Source: Oscillospiraceae bacterium
GTDB taxonomy: Bacteria > Bacillota > Clostridia > Oscillospirales > Oscillospiraceae
Direction: 5' to 3'
DNA length: 11,194 bases
Assembly: GCA_017458025.1 (NCBI GenBank)
Contig: JAFTGG010000115.1
Span: 1-11,194, forward strand
The notes beneath the pieces are model-generated. The model was given only the letters and a program-made list of their open reading frames with translations, had not been told where the DNA came from and ran no database searches. How positions within the stretch are numbered: position 1 is the stretch's first letter; each line of letters starts with the position of its first letter. Of the stretch, positions 1 through 6,860 are shown piece by piece. Both the position numbers and the translations under genes were made by a program.

Positions 1-1014
1 CGCCTGACCCCGCCCGATTACGGCAAGATCCGCGTCGCGACGAACTTCGAGGCGAGCTACGGGGGCAGCGAGGCGAACATCGCGCTGGCGCTGGCGAACC
101 TCGGCGTGGACAGCACGTTCTTCACCGTCGTGCCGAACAACTCGCTCGGCAAGAGCGCGGTGCGCATGCTGCGCAGCAACGACGTGCACTGCACGCCCGT
201 GATTTTGAGCACGCCCGAGGAGACGCCGACGCACCGCCTCGGCACTTACTACCTCGAAACAGGCTACGGTATCCGCCCGAGCAAGGTGACCTACGACCGC
301 AAGCACAGCGCCATCGCCGAGTATGACTTCGGGAAGGTCGACCTCGATTGGATGCTGAGCGGCTTTGATTGGCTGCACCTGAGCGGCATCACGCCGGCGC
401 TGTCGCCGAGCTGCGCGGACTTTATCCTCGCCTGCCTCGGGAAGGCGAAGGAGAAGGGTCTGACCGTCAGCTTCGACGGCAACTTCCGTTCGACGCTCTG
501 GAGCTGGGACGAGGCGCGCGATTTCTGTACGCAGTGCCTGCCATACGTCGACGTGCTGCTCGGTATCGAGCCGTACCACCTGTGGAAGGACGAAGCCGAC
601 CGCGCCAAGGGCGATTGGAAGGACGGTATCCCGCTCCAGCCGAGCTATGAACAGCAGGACGAGGTGTTTCAGCGCTTTGTGGAGCGCTACCCGAACCTCA
701 AGTGCATCGCCCGCCACGTCCGCTACGCTCACTCGGGCAGCGAGAACAGCCTGATGGCGTACATGTGGTATCGGGGCCATACGTTTGAGAGCAAGCTCTT
801 TACGTTCAATATCCTCGATCGCGTGGGCGGCGGCGACGCGTTTGCCAGCGGGCTCATTTACGCCATGATGAACGGCTACAAGCCGATGGACATGGTGAAC
901 TTCGCCGTGGCGAGCAGCGTCATCAAGCACACGATCCACGGCGACGGCAATATCACAGACGACGCCGAGACTATCCGCAACCTGATGAACATGAACTATG
1001 ATATTAAGAGGTGA
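1..1014 (+). CDS. kdgK: 2-keto-3-deoxygluconate kinase (PfkB family), 5' end missing
   Basis: This cytoplasmic sugar kinase would phosphorylate 2-keto-3-deoxygluconate to KDPG with ATP, the step after altronate dehydratase. The frame is open from base 1 and ends with TGA at 1012-1014, leaving 337 visible residues. The visible start, RLTPPDY, resembles residues about 11-12 onward of family members, so only about ten codons are missing. The substrate-side PfkB motif YGGSEANIALALANLG lies at visible residues 20-35. The C-terminal ATP-site signature DRVGGGDAFASG is present, with the expected catalytic Asp encoded at 835-837. The RVGGGDAF form is usual for clostridial KDG kinases. Position directly before uxaC, uxaB and uxaA supports KDG over fructose or ribose as substrate. 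PfkB family membership is near certain; the exact substrate rests mainly on context. The promoter lies upstream of the window. Confidence 0.88.
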   Translation, partial: RLTPPDYGKIRVATNFEASYGGSEANIALALANLGVDSTFFTVVPNNSLGKSAVRMLRSNDVHCTPVILSTPEETPTHRLGTYYLETGYGIRPSKVTYDRKHSAIAEYDFGKVDLDWMLSGFDWLHLSGITPALSPSCADFILACLGKAKEKGLTVSFDGNFRSTLWSWDEARDFCTQCLPYVDVLLGIEPYHLWKDEADRAKGDWKDGIPLQPSYEQQDEVFQRFVERYPNLKCIARHVRYAHSGSENSLMAYMWYRGHTFESKLFTFNILDRVGGGDAFASGLIYAMMNGYKPMDMVNFAVASSVIKHTIHGDGNITDDAETIRNLMNMNYDIKR

Positions 1015-1018
1015 TTTT

Positions 1019-2452
1019 ATGAAGCCGTTTATGGACAAGGACTTCCTGTTGGAAACCGAGACCGCGAAGCATCTGTTCCACGATTATTCGGAGCGTCAGC
1101 CGCTGGTGGATTACCACTGCCACATCTCGCCGCGCGAGATCTACGAGAACCGCCGCTTCAACAACCTCGTCGAGGTCTGGCTCGGCGGGCGGAATCCCGA
1201 CGGCAGCTACTTCGGCGACCACTATAAGTGGCGCGTGATGCGCTCCAACGGCGTCGCCGAGGAGTACGTCACCGGCGACAAGCCCGCTTATGAGCGCTTT
1301 GAAAAGTTCGTTGAGGCGCTGCAGCTCGCCATCGGCAACCCGATGTACCATTGGTGCAATCTCGAACTGCGGCAGTTTTTCGGCTACGACAAGCCGCTGA
1401 CGCCGGAAAACGCCAAAGAGTGCTGGGATTTCTGCAACGATAAGCTGCAAAACGATCCGTCGCTCACCGTGCGCGGCATCATCGAGAAGGCGAACGTCGC
1501 CATGATCGGCACGACCGACGATCCCATCGACAGCCTCGAATGGCACGAGAAGATCGCTGCCGACCCGACCATCAAGGTCAAGGTCTGCCCGTCCTTCCGT
1601 CCCGACAAAGCGATCAATATCAACAAGCACGGCTTTGTCGAGTACATCGGCAAGCTCGCCGAGAGCGTCGGCAAGGACAAGCTCGACACCGTCGGCGAGA
1701 TCTGCGACGCGCTGATCCGGCGTCTGGAGTTCTTCGCCAAGATGGGCTGCCGCGCCAGCGATCATGGGCTCGACTATATCCCGTACCGCCCCGCGTCCGC
1801 GGAGCAGGTCAACGCGGTATACGCCAAGGCGCGAAACGGCGAGCATATCACCGTCGAGGAAGCGGAGCAGTACCAGACCGCGCTCCTCCTGTGCCTGGGC
1901 AAGGCGTATCACCGCCTGAACATCGCGATGCAGTTGCACTATTCCTGCTACCGCAACGCGAACGAGCGCATGTATGAGAAGCTCGGCCCCGACACCGGCT
2001 TTGACATGATCGCCCAGACCACCTGCGGTATCCAGATCGCGCAGTTCCTCTCCGCGCTGGACAAGACCGGCGAGTGCCCGAAGACGATCCTCTACTCGCT
2101 CAACGGCGTGGACAACGACATGCTGGGCACGATGCTCGGCTGTTTCCAGGGCACCGAGGTGCCGGGCAAGCTCCAGCTCGGCAGCGCGTGGTGGTTTATG
2201 GACACCAAGAGCGGCATGGAGAACCAGATGCGCTCTCTCGCCAACCTCGGCCTGATCGGCAACTTCGTCGGTATGCTGACCGACTCGCGCTCGTTCCTGA
2301 GCTACGCGCGCCACGACTACTTCCGCCGCATCTTCTGCAACATGGTCGGCAATTGGGTCGAAAACGGCGAGTATCCCGCGAACGACGCCGCGCTCAGGCG
2401 TATCGTCGAGGGCGTCAGCTATGCCAACGCCGCAAGATATTTTGATCTGTAA
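1019..2452 (+). CDS. uxaC: Uronate isomerase (glucuronate/galacturonate isomerase)
   Basis: UxaC converts D-glucuronate to D-fructuronate and D-galacturonate to D-tagaturonate in the cytoplasm, opening hexuronate catabolism. The 477-residue product has the usual family length. It is a TIM-barrel protein of the amidohydrolase superfamily. The metal-binding HxH is in VDYHCHISP (H33, H35), followed by the family blocks DHYKWRVMRSNGV, TTDDPIDSLEWH, CPSFRPDKA and ASDHGLD. I chose ATG 1019, giving MKPFMDKDF, because AGAGGTGA sits just upstream at 1007-1014; an earlier in-frame ATG at 998 lies inside kdgK and lacks such a site. The gap to the kdgK stop is four bases, so the two are co-transcribed and probably translationally coupled. 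No defect is visible. Confidence 0.97.
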   Translation: MKPFMDKDFLLETETAKHLFHDYSERQPLVDYHCHISPREIYENRRFNNLVEVWLGGRNPDGSYFGDHYKWRVMRSNGVAEEYVTGDKPAYERFEKFVEALQLAIGNPMYHWCNLELRQFFGYDKPLTPENAKECWDFCNDKLQNDPSLTVRGIIEKANVAMIGTTDDPIDSLEWHEKIAADPTIKVKVCPSFRPDKAININKHGFVEYIGKLAESVGKDKLDTVGEICDALIRRLEFFAKMGCRASDHGLDYIPYRPASAEQVNAVYAKARNGEHITVEEAEQYQTALLLCLGKAYHRLNIAMQLHYSCYRNANERMYEKLGPDTGFDMIAQTTCGIQIAQFLSALDKTGECPKTILYSLNGVDNDMLGTMLGCFQGTEVPGKLQLGSAWWFMDTKSGMENQMRSLANLGLIGNFVGMLTDSRSFLSYARHDYFRRIFCNMVGNWVENGEYPANDAALRRIVEGVSYANAARYFDL

Positions 2453-2465
2453 GGAGATATCGGAT

Positions 2466-3941
2466 ATGGATAAATTAAGCTACAAGACCCTCGAAGCGCA
2501 GGGCTACGACGGGTATCTGCTCAAGGACGCGCCGGTGCGCGTGCTCCAGTTCGGCGAGGGCAATTTCCTGCGCGCGTTCGTCGACTACTTCATCGACATG
2601 ATGAACGAAAAGGCGGGCTTTGACGCCAAGGTCGTGCTGACCCAGCCCATTGCCCCCGGCCTCGCGCCGATGATCAATGAGCAGGAGGGCCTCTACACCC
2701 TGTTCCTGCGCGGCCGCGAGAACGGCCGGAAGGTCAACCACAAGCGCGTCATCTCCTGCGTCAAGAGCTGCAACAACCCCTATGAGGACTACCAGGGCCT
2801 GCTCGACAACGCGAAGAATCCCGACCTGCGCTTCCTCGTTTCCAACACCACCGAGGCGGGCATCGTGTTCGATCCGAGCTGCAAGCTCGACGACGCGCCG
2901 CCGAGCAGCTTCCCCGGCAAGCTGACCGTATTCCTGCATGAGCGCTGGAAGGCCGGACTCAAGGGCTTTGTGATCCTCTCCTGCGAGCTGATCGACCATA
3001 ACGGCGACGAGCTCAAGCGCTGCGTGGGCGAGTACGTCAAGCTCTGGGGTCTGGAGGACGAGTTCAAGGCGTGGGTCGAGAAGGAAAACGTTTTCTGCTC
3101 GACGCTGGTCGACCGTATCGTCACCGGTTATCCGCGCAAGGAGGCCGAGGAGATCTGCAAGGAGCTCGGCTATCAGGACAACATCATCGACACCGCCGAG
3201 GTGTTCGGATTCTGGGTCATCGAGGGCCCGCAGTGGATCAAGGACGAGTTTCCGTTTGAGAAGGCGGGCCTCCCGATCATCGTGGTGGACGACCATACGC
3301 CGTACAAGCAGCGCAAGGTGCGCATCCTCAACGGCGCGCATACGTCGATGGTGCTCGGCGCGTACCTCGCGGGCAAGAACATCGTGCGCGAGTGCATGGA
3401 GGACGACGCGATCCGCGAGTTTATGAACAAGACCATCTTCGACGAGGTCATTCCGACGCTCGACCTGCCCAAGGACGAGCTGACCGAGTTCGCGGGCTCC
3501 GTCATCGACCGCTTCAACAACCCGTACATCGACCACCAGCTGCTCGATATCTCGCTCAACTCCACCGCGAAGTGGAAGGCGCGCGTCATGCCGAGCCTGA
3601 CCGAATACTATCGGCGCGCCGGCAAGCTGCCCAAGTGCATCACATTCTCGTTCGCGGCGTACATCGCGTTCTATCACACCGCAGAGGAAAAGGGCGAGAA
3701 TTGTCTCGTCGGCAAGCGCGGAGACGGCACCTATGCCATCAAGGACGACGATTGGACGCTCGACTTCTATCTTGAGCACAAGAACGACGACGCGAAGGCC
3801 ATCGCGCACGCGGTCGTGAACAACGAGCGCATGTGGGGCGATACGCTCGCGAAGCTCCCAGGCTTCGAGGACGCGGTCGCCGCCGCGCTCGAACGCATCG
3901 AGGCCGTCGGCATGTACGCGGCCATGAAAGAGTGCCTGTAA
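2466..3941 (+). CDS. uxaB: Tagaturonate reductase (altronate oxidoreductase)
   Basis: This member of the polyol-specific long-chain dehydrogenase (mannitol dehydrogenase) family would use NADH to reduce D-tagaturonate to D-altronate. The protein has 491 residues, close to the family norm. The N-terminal Rossmann nucleotide-binding motif is QFGEGNFLRAF at residues 28-38. The catalytic block KVRILNGAHTSMV holds the expected K284, N289 and H292. ATG 2466 follows a strong AAGGAGAT site at 2451-2458 that overlaps the uxaC stop; an upstream in-frame ATG at 2421 lies within uxaC and is rejected. The related fructuronate reductase UxuB catalyses the parallel glucuronate step. The QFGEGNFLRAF form and the adjacent uxaA, rather than uxuA, favour UxaB. 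The family is certain; the substrate branch is probable. Confidence 0.91.
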   Translation: MDKLSYKTLEAQGYDGYLLKDAPVRVLQFGEGNFLRAFVDYFIDMMNEKAGFDAKVVLTQPIAPGLAPMINEQEGLYTLFLRGRENGRKVNHKRVISCVKSCNNPYEDYQGLLDNAKNPDLRFLVSNTTEAGIVFDPSCKLDDAPPSSFPGKLTVFLHERWKAGLKGFVILSCELIDHNGDELKRCVGEYVKLWGLEDEFKAWVEKENVFCSTLVDRIVTGYPRKEAEEICKELGYQDNIIDTAEVFGFWVIEGPQWIKDEFPFEKAGLPIIVVDDHTPYKQRKVRILNGAHTSMVLGAYLAGKNIVRECMEDDAIREFMNKTIFDEVIPTLDLPKDELTEFAGSVIDRFNNPYIDHQLLDISLNSTAKWKARVMPSLTEYYRRAGKLPKCITFSFAAYIAFYHTAEEKGENCLVGKRGDGTYAIKDDDWTLDFYLEHKNDDAKAIAHAVVNNERMWGDTLAKLPGFEDAVAAALERIEAVGMYAAMKECL

Positions 3942-3948
3942 TACGAAG

Positions 3949-3979
3949 AACAGGGACGGGCCGTCCGCCCGCCCCTGTT
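3949..3979 (+). terminator. Intercistronic hairpin between uxaB and uxaA
   Basis: A 13-base arm, AACAGGGACGGGC (3949-3961), is complementary to GCCCGCCCCTGTT (3967-3979) except for one A-C mismatch, around a five-base loop. Only a three-T run follows, which is weak for an intrinsic terminator, and the uxaA ribosome binding site begins a few bases later. It could attenuate uxaA, stabilise the upstream message or mark a processing site. The structure is seen directly; its role is inferred. Confidence 0.5.
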
Positions 3980-3999
3980 TCCCTGTGAGGAGAACGCTT

Positions 4000-5478
4000 A
4001 TGAAAATAATCAAGATCCACCCCGCGGACAACGTCGCCGTTGCGCTGGAGGATATCCAAAAAGGCGAGACCGTCGCCGTCGACGGCGCGAGCGTCGTCGC
4101 GCTGGAGGACGTCGCGCGCGGGCACAAGATCGCGCTCGCGCCCATCGCCGGAGAGACGCCGGTCGTCAAGTACGGCAACCCCATCGGCGTCGCGAAGGAG
4201 GACATCGCGGCGGGGCAGTGGGTGCACGTCCACAACGTCCGCACGGGACTCAGCGAGAACGCGGAGTACGTCTACGACCACAAGACCTACGATCTGCCGG
4301 ACGTCGCGCCGCGCACGTTCGAGGGCTACCGCCGCGCGGACGGCAGAGCCGCCGTGCGCAACGAGCTGTGGATCATTCCGACCGTCGGCTGCGTGAACAA
4401 CGTCGCGGCGGCGCTCGTGCGCGAGAATCAAGACCTCGTGCGGGGCAGCATCGACGGGCTCTACAGCTTCGGCCACCCGTTTGGGTGCAGCCAGATGGGC
4501 GGCGACCACGCGCAGACGCGCAAGCTGCTCGCCGCGCTGGTCCGCCACCCCAACGCCGGCGGCGTGCTGGTGCTGAGCCTCGGCTGCGAGAATCTGACGC
4601 AGGACCAATTTAAGGAAGAACTCGGCGAGTGGGACGACAAGCGCGTCAAGTTCCTCGTCTGCCAGCAGGTCGAAGATGAGCTTGAGGCCGGCGGCGCGCT
4701 GCTGAGGGAGCTCGCGGAGTACGCGGGACAGTTCAAGCGCGAGACGCTGCCCGCGAGCGAGCTGGTCATCGGCATGAAGTGCGGCGGCTCGGACGGGCTC
4801 TCCGGCATCACGGCGAACCCGACCGTCGGCCGCTTCTCCGACCGGCTCGTCGCGCTCGGCGGCTCCACGGTGCTCACCGAGGTGCCCGAGATGTTCGGCG
4901 CGGAGAACATTCTGTTCTCCCGCTGCGAGAACGAGGCGGTGTTCGACAAGGCGGTGGGCATGGTCAACCGCTTTAAAGAATACTTTGTGAGCCACGGGCA
5001 GGTCGTCTATGAGAATCCCAGCCCCGGCAACAAGGCGGGCGGCATCACGACGCTCGAGGACAAGTCCTGCGGCTGCGTCCAGAAGGGCGGCAGCGCGCAG
5101 ATTGTCGACGTGCTCGAATACGCCGAGCCGGTGGTGAAAAAGGGCCTGAACGTACTCTCCGGCCCCGGCAACGATCTCGTCTCCGCGACCGACCTGACCG
5201 CCGCGGGCGCGCATATCATTCTGTTTACGACCGGCCGCGGCACGCCGTTCGGCGCGCCCGCGCCGACGGTGAAGATCTCGACCAACACGGCGCTTTACGA
5301 AAAGAAGGGCAATTGGATCGACTTCAATGCCGGCACCGTTGCGCAGGGGGAGAGCCTCGACGACGCGGGCGACCGCCTGCTGGACTATGTCCTGCGCGTC
5401 GCCGGCGGCGAGCAGACCAAGGCGGAGCGGCACGGCGCGCGCGAAATCTCGATTTTCAAGGACGGCGTGGTGCTGTAG
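4000..5478 (+). CDS. uxaA: Altronate dehydratase
   Basis: UxaA dehydrates D-altronate to 2-keto-3-deoxygluconate, which feeds the kinase at the start of this operon. The product has 492 residues, matching full-length one-chain UxaA (E. coli is about 495). Residues 1 to about 90 form the SAF-like N-terminal domain, with KYGNPIGVAKEDIAAG and WVHVHNVRTGL. The rest is the GarD/UxaA catalytic domain. Its conserved blocks are RADGRAAVRNELWIIPTVGC, FGHPFGCSQMGGDHAQT, LSLGCENLT, IGMKCGGSDGLSGITANP, LTEVPEMFGAE and FTTGRGTPFGAPAPT. The retained cysteines are consistent with a metal-dependent dehydratase. ATG 4000 follows GAGGAG (3987-3992); an in-frame GTG at 3985 sits before that site and is unlikely. 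The 58-base gap after uxaB holds a hairpin. No truncation is visible. Confidence 0.96.
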   Translation: MKIIKIHPADNVAVALEDIQKGETVAVDGASVVALEDVARGHKIALAPIAGETPVVKYGNPIGVAKEDIAAGQWVHVHNVRTGLSENAEYVYDHKTYDLPDVAPRTFEGYRRADGRAAVRNELWIIPTVGCVNNVAAALVRENQDLVRGSIDGLYSFGHPFGCSQMGGDHAQTRKLLAALVRHPNAGGVLVLSLGCENLTQDQFKEELGEWDDKRVKFLVCQQVEDELEAGGALLRELAEYAGQFKRETLPASELVIGMKCGGSDGLSGITANPTVGRFSDRLVALGGSTVLTEVPEMFGAENILFSRCENEAVFDKAVGMVNRFKEYFVSHGQVVYENPSPGNKAGGITTLEDKSCGCVQKGGSAQIVDVLEYAEPVVKKGLNVLSGPGNDLVSATDLTAAGAHIILFTTGRGTPFGAPAPTVKISTNTALYEKKGNWIDFNAGTVAQGESLDDAGDRLLDYVLRVAGGEQTKAERHGAREISIFKDGVVL

Positions 5479-5495
5479 CGCGACTTCCGAATACA

Positions 5496-5529
5496 ACGAG
5501 AAACCCTCCCATAAGGGAGGGTTTCTCGT
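5496..5529 (+). terminator. Strong hairpin at the end of the uxa operon
   Basis: A perfect 15-base inverted repeat, ACGAGAAACCCTCCC (5496-5510) and GGGAGGGTTTCTCGT (5515-5529) around the loop ATAA, begins 17 bases after the uxaA stop. There is no free T-tract beyond the arm; the only T-run (TTTC) is inside the stem. The position and strength fit the transcript end of the hexuronate operon. Confidence 0.75.
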
Positions 5530-5532
5530 ATG

Positions 5533-5710
5533 ATCAAAGCCTTGCGGCTTGATTAAGCTTTGGAGCTTGCCGTTTTATACGATTCTGCAATGAAAATAAG
5601 ATATTTTCATTGCAACCGCTGTGCTACGCACATCGGCGCGTCTCATACGAAATGCAACGCGCCTTGCGGCGCGATAAAAAGTAGAATACTTCTACTTTTT
5701 CATGCATTTC
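5533..5710. repeat. Palindrome array (five consecutive or nested hairpins)
   Basis: Successive inverted repeats fill this stretch. (a) ATCAAAGCC-TTGC-GGCTTGAT, 5533-5553, with one bulge. (b) AAGCT-TTGG-AGCTT, 5555-5568. (c) TGCAATGAAAAT (5586-5597) pairs perfectly with ATTTTCATTGCA (5603-5614). (d) TGTGC-TAC-GCACA, 5620-5632. (e) An outer stem GAAATGCA (5649-5656) with TGCATTTC (5703-5710) encloses CGCGCC-TTGC-GGCGCG (5658-5673) and AAAAAGTAGAA-TAC-TTCTACTTTTT (5676-5700). TTGC loops flanked by GCC/GGC occur twice. I see no gene in it. It could be a structured RNA, a mobile palindromic element of the REP or MITE type, or stacked terminators for converging transcripts. The pairings are seen directly; the function is unknown. 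Confidence 0.7.
5676..5700 (-). terminator. Possible terminator of the small minus-strand gene
   Basis: This is a perfect 11-bp stem with a three-base loop, carrying five As at its entry and five Ts at its exit on either strand. On the minus strand it begins 14 bases after the stop codon of the 32-codon frame. The stem core is GC-poor, so it may be weak. It is symmetric and could act in both directions, between that gene and the uxa operon. Confidence 0.45.
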
Positions 5711-5714
5711 AGTA

Positions 5715-5813
5715 TTACAAAACAGCGAACGGCAAAGTCCAAGAGTAGCAGATAAAGTCCTTATCTTCGAGCAGATTCGGAAAACGCAGCTCGCTCTCAT
5801 AAACTTCACGCAT
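5715..5813 (-). CDS. Small unrecognised protein, 32 aa
   Basis: I do not recognise this product. The frame starts at ATG 5813-5811 (MREVYESELRFPNLL...) and stops at TAA 5717-5715, ending ...SWTLPFAVL. It is acidic and polar in the first 20 residues and aromatic/hydrophobic at the end. It has no signal peptide, and the hydrophobic end is too short for a clear membrane segment. What supports it is the context: an AAAGGAAG site about eight bases before the ATG, a near-consensus promoter upstream, and a hairpin with A/T runs 14 bases after the stop. It could be a functional peptide, a leader peptide, or the intact front end of a longer gene cut off where the palindrome array begins. Its transcription is better supported than its function. 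Confidence 0.5.
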   Translation of the reverse strand: MREVYESELRFPNLLEDKDFICYSWTLPFAVL

Positions 5814-5847
5814 GGTTTTCGCTTCCTTTCTTTCTGGGATTGCCCGT

Positions 5848-5876
5848 ATTATAGGCGCGCCCGAAAAGAATTGCAA
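5848..5876 (-). promoter_or_regulatory. Sigma-70-type promoter reading leftward
   Basis: On the minus strand the sequence reads TTGCAA (5876-5871), a 17-base spacer, then a perfect TATAAT (5853-5848). It lies about 35 bases before the ATG of the 32-codon gene and just left of an AT-rich stretch at about 5881-5930, which could supply an UP-like region. It is the best-matching promoter in the window. Confidence 0.7.
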
Positions 5877-5947
5877 GGCTCAATTTGACGAAATGAATAA
5901 AATCAAACTTGTAAATTTATGCAAATTAACCAGAACAAGGGAGAAGG

Positions 5948-6142
5948 TTAGCCTTTCTTCAAGAGCGACTTTCTGACGGAACCCTTGGGGTCGCGGACCA
6001 AGAGGATCACCAGCCAGACAACCATCGCGAACGCGGCCACGGACAGGCCGAGGAAGGCGTGGTTGAGCATATCGGCAAGGTCGGGCGTGAAAAACTCCTC
6101 ACGGAGCTCGGCGTATTCCCAAGCCGCATCGCCGAGCCGCAT
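5948..6142 (-). pseudogene. C-terminal part of an unrecognised membrane protein (64 codons)
   Basis: On the minus strand this frame ends at TAA 5950-5948. From the ATG at 6142 it encodes 64 residues. The second half has one clear hydrophobic segment, AFLGLSVAAFAMVVWLVILL, followed by a basic tail (VRDPKGSVRKSLLKKG), the pattern of a cytoplasmic C-terminus after a last transmembrane helix. The first half, with EYAELREEFFTPDLADML, is acidic and amphipathic. No ribosome binding site precedes the ATG. The frame stays open to 6421, but that part runs through a GC-rich inverted repeat and antisense to the methyltransferase and does not look like protein. It is either a single-pass small membrane protein or, more likely, the remnant of a larger permease-type gene whose front was lost. 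The family is not identified. Confidence 0.4.
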
Positions 6143-6164
6143 AGATGTGCGTTTGATAACCGCG

Positions 6165-6215
6165 CAAGCCCCGGGGGGATAAAATTTTCCCGCCGCTATC
6201 CCCCCAGGGGGCTTG
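6165..6215. repeat. C/G-rich inverted repeat
   Basis: The arm CAAGCCCCGGGGGGATA (6165-6181) is complementary to TATCCCCCCAGGGGGCTTG (6197-6215) apart from two extra bases in the right arm, around a 15-base loop. It lies between the apparent break of the minus-strand membrane-protein remnant and the methyltransferase promoter. It could be a terminator, an operator-like site or the scar of a rearrangement. Confidence 0.55.
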
Positions 6216-6241
6216 TGGACGGCGGCGATGCGTACTACAAT
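6213..6241 (+). promoter_or_regulatory. Possible promoter for the methyltransferase operon
   Basis: TTGTGG (6213-6218), a 17-base spacer and TACAAT (6236-6241) resemble a sigma-70 promoter; the -10 is one base off consensus and the -35 is weak. It ends about 30 bases before the GTG start. The -35 overlaps the right arm of the inverted repeat at 6165-6215, so folding or protein binding there could affect initiation. Confidence 0.4.
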
Positions 6242-6272
6242 ATGCCTTGCTGAGAGAAAGGGAGAGATTCGG

Positions 6273-6851
6273 GTGGAAAAAGCCGCAGTCATTGATTTTT
6301 TTAACCGCTGCGCGCCCTCATGGGACGCGGAGATGATCCGCAGCGAGGACGCGATCCGCGTGATTTTGGACAACGCGGGGATCCGCGCCGGCATCGACGT
6401 GCTCGACGTTGCCTGCGGCACGGGCGTGCTGTTCCCCGATTACTTCGCGCGCGGCGTCGGCAGTCTGACGGGCATCGACATCTCGCCCGAGATGACGAGG
6501 CGCGCGCGGGAGAAGTTTCCGGATACCGAGATCATCTGCGGCGACGTGGAGACGCACGCGTTCGGCAAGCAGTTCGACACGGTCATGGTCTACAACGCGT
6601 TTACGCATTTTCCCGACCCGAAGCGCCTCGTCGAGACGCTTGCGAAGCTGGTGAAGCGGGGCGGACGCCTCTCCGTGGCGCACGGCATGAGCCGCGCGCA
6701 GCTGGTGCGCCACCACTCCGGCGAGGCGAGCGCCGTGTCGATCGACCTCATTGACGAGCGCGAGCTTGCGGCGCTGTTCGCGCCGTGGTTCGATGTGGAC
6801 GTGATCGTCTCCGACGACCAAATGTATCAGGTCGCCGGAATAAAAAGATAG
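6273..6851 (+). CDS. Class I SAM-dependent methyltransferase
   Basis: This is a 192-residue cytoplasmic methyltransferase with a single Rossmann-like domain. Motif I is VLDVACGTG at residues 43-51. Strand 2 ends in the acidic GIDISPEM (D69), which binds the ribose of SAM. Motif II/III is CGDVETHAFGKQFDTVMVYNAF, followed by LVKRGGRLSVAHGMSR. The substrate cannot be told: this compact type includes small-molecule, quinone and RNA methylases. The GTG at 6273 follows AAAGGGAGAG (6258-6267) at normal spacing; earlier in-frame starts lie in the inverted repeat and lack a ribosome binding site. The stop overlaps the ribosome binding site of the surface-protein gene nine bases downstream, so the two form one operon, although the functional link is unclear. 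No missing motif is visible. Confidence 0.9.
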   Translation: MEKAAVIDFFNRCAPSWDAEMIRSEDAIRVILDNAGIRAGIDVLDVACGTGVLFPDYFARGVGSLTGIDISPEMTRRAREKFPDTEIICGDVETHAFGKQFDTVMVYNAFTHFPDPKRLVETLAKLVKRGGRLSVAHGMSRAQLVRHHSGEASAVSIDLIDERELAALFAPWFDVDVIVSDDQMYQVAGIKR

Positions 6852-6860
6852 GAGGACACC

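Noticed and set aside
1004..5496. Long minus-strand frames opposite the uxa operon (1004-2314, 2475-4244, 3739-5496)
   Set aside because: They are antisense to clearly identified genes and arise because GC-rich codons rarely create stops on the other strand; their Arg/Ala/Val-rich products show no family features.
5560..5748. 62-codon + strand frame within the palindrome array
   Set aside because: It starts at TTG with no ribosome binding site and its codons simply translate the hairpin arms; the internal ATG at 5591 also lies in a stem.
5885..5920. Rightward promoter from TTGACG at 5885-5890
   Set aside because: No acceptable -10 lies 15-19 bases downstream and no + strand gene begins there.
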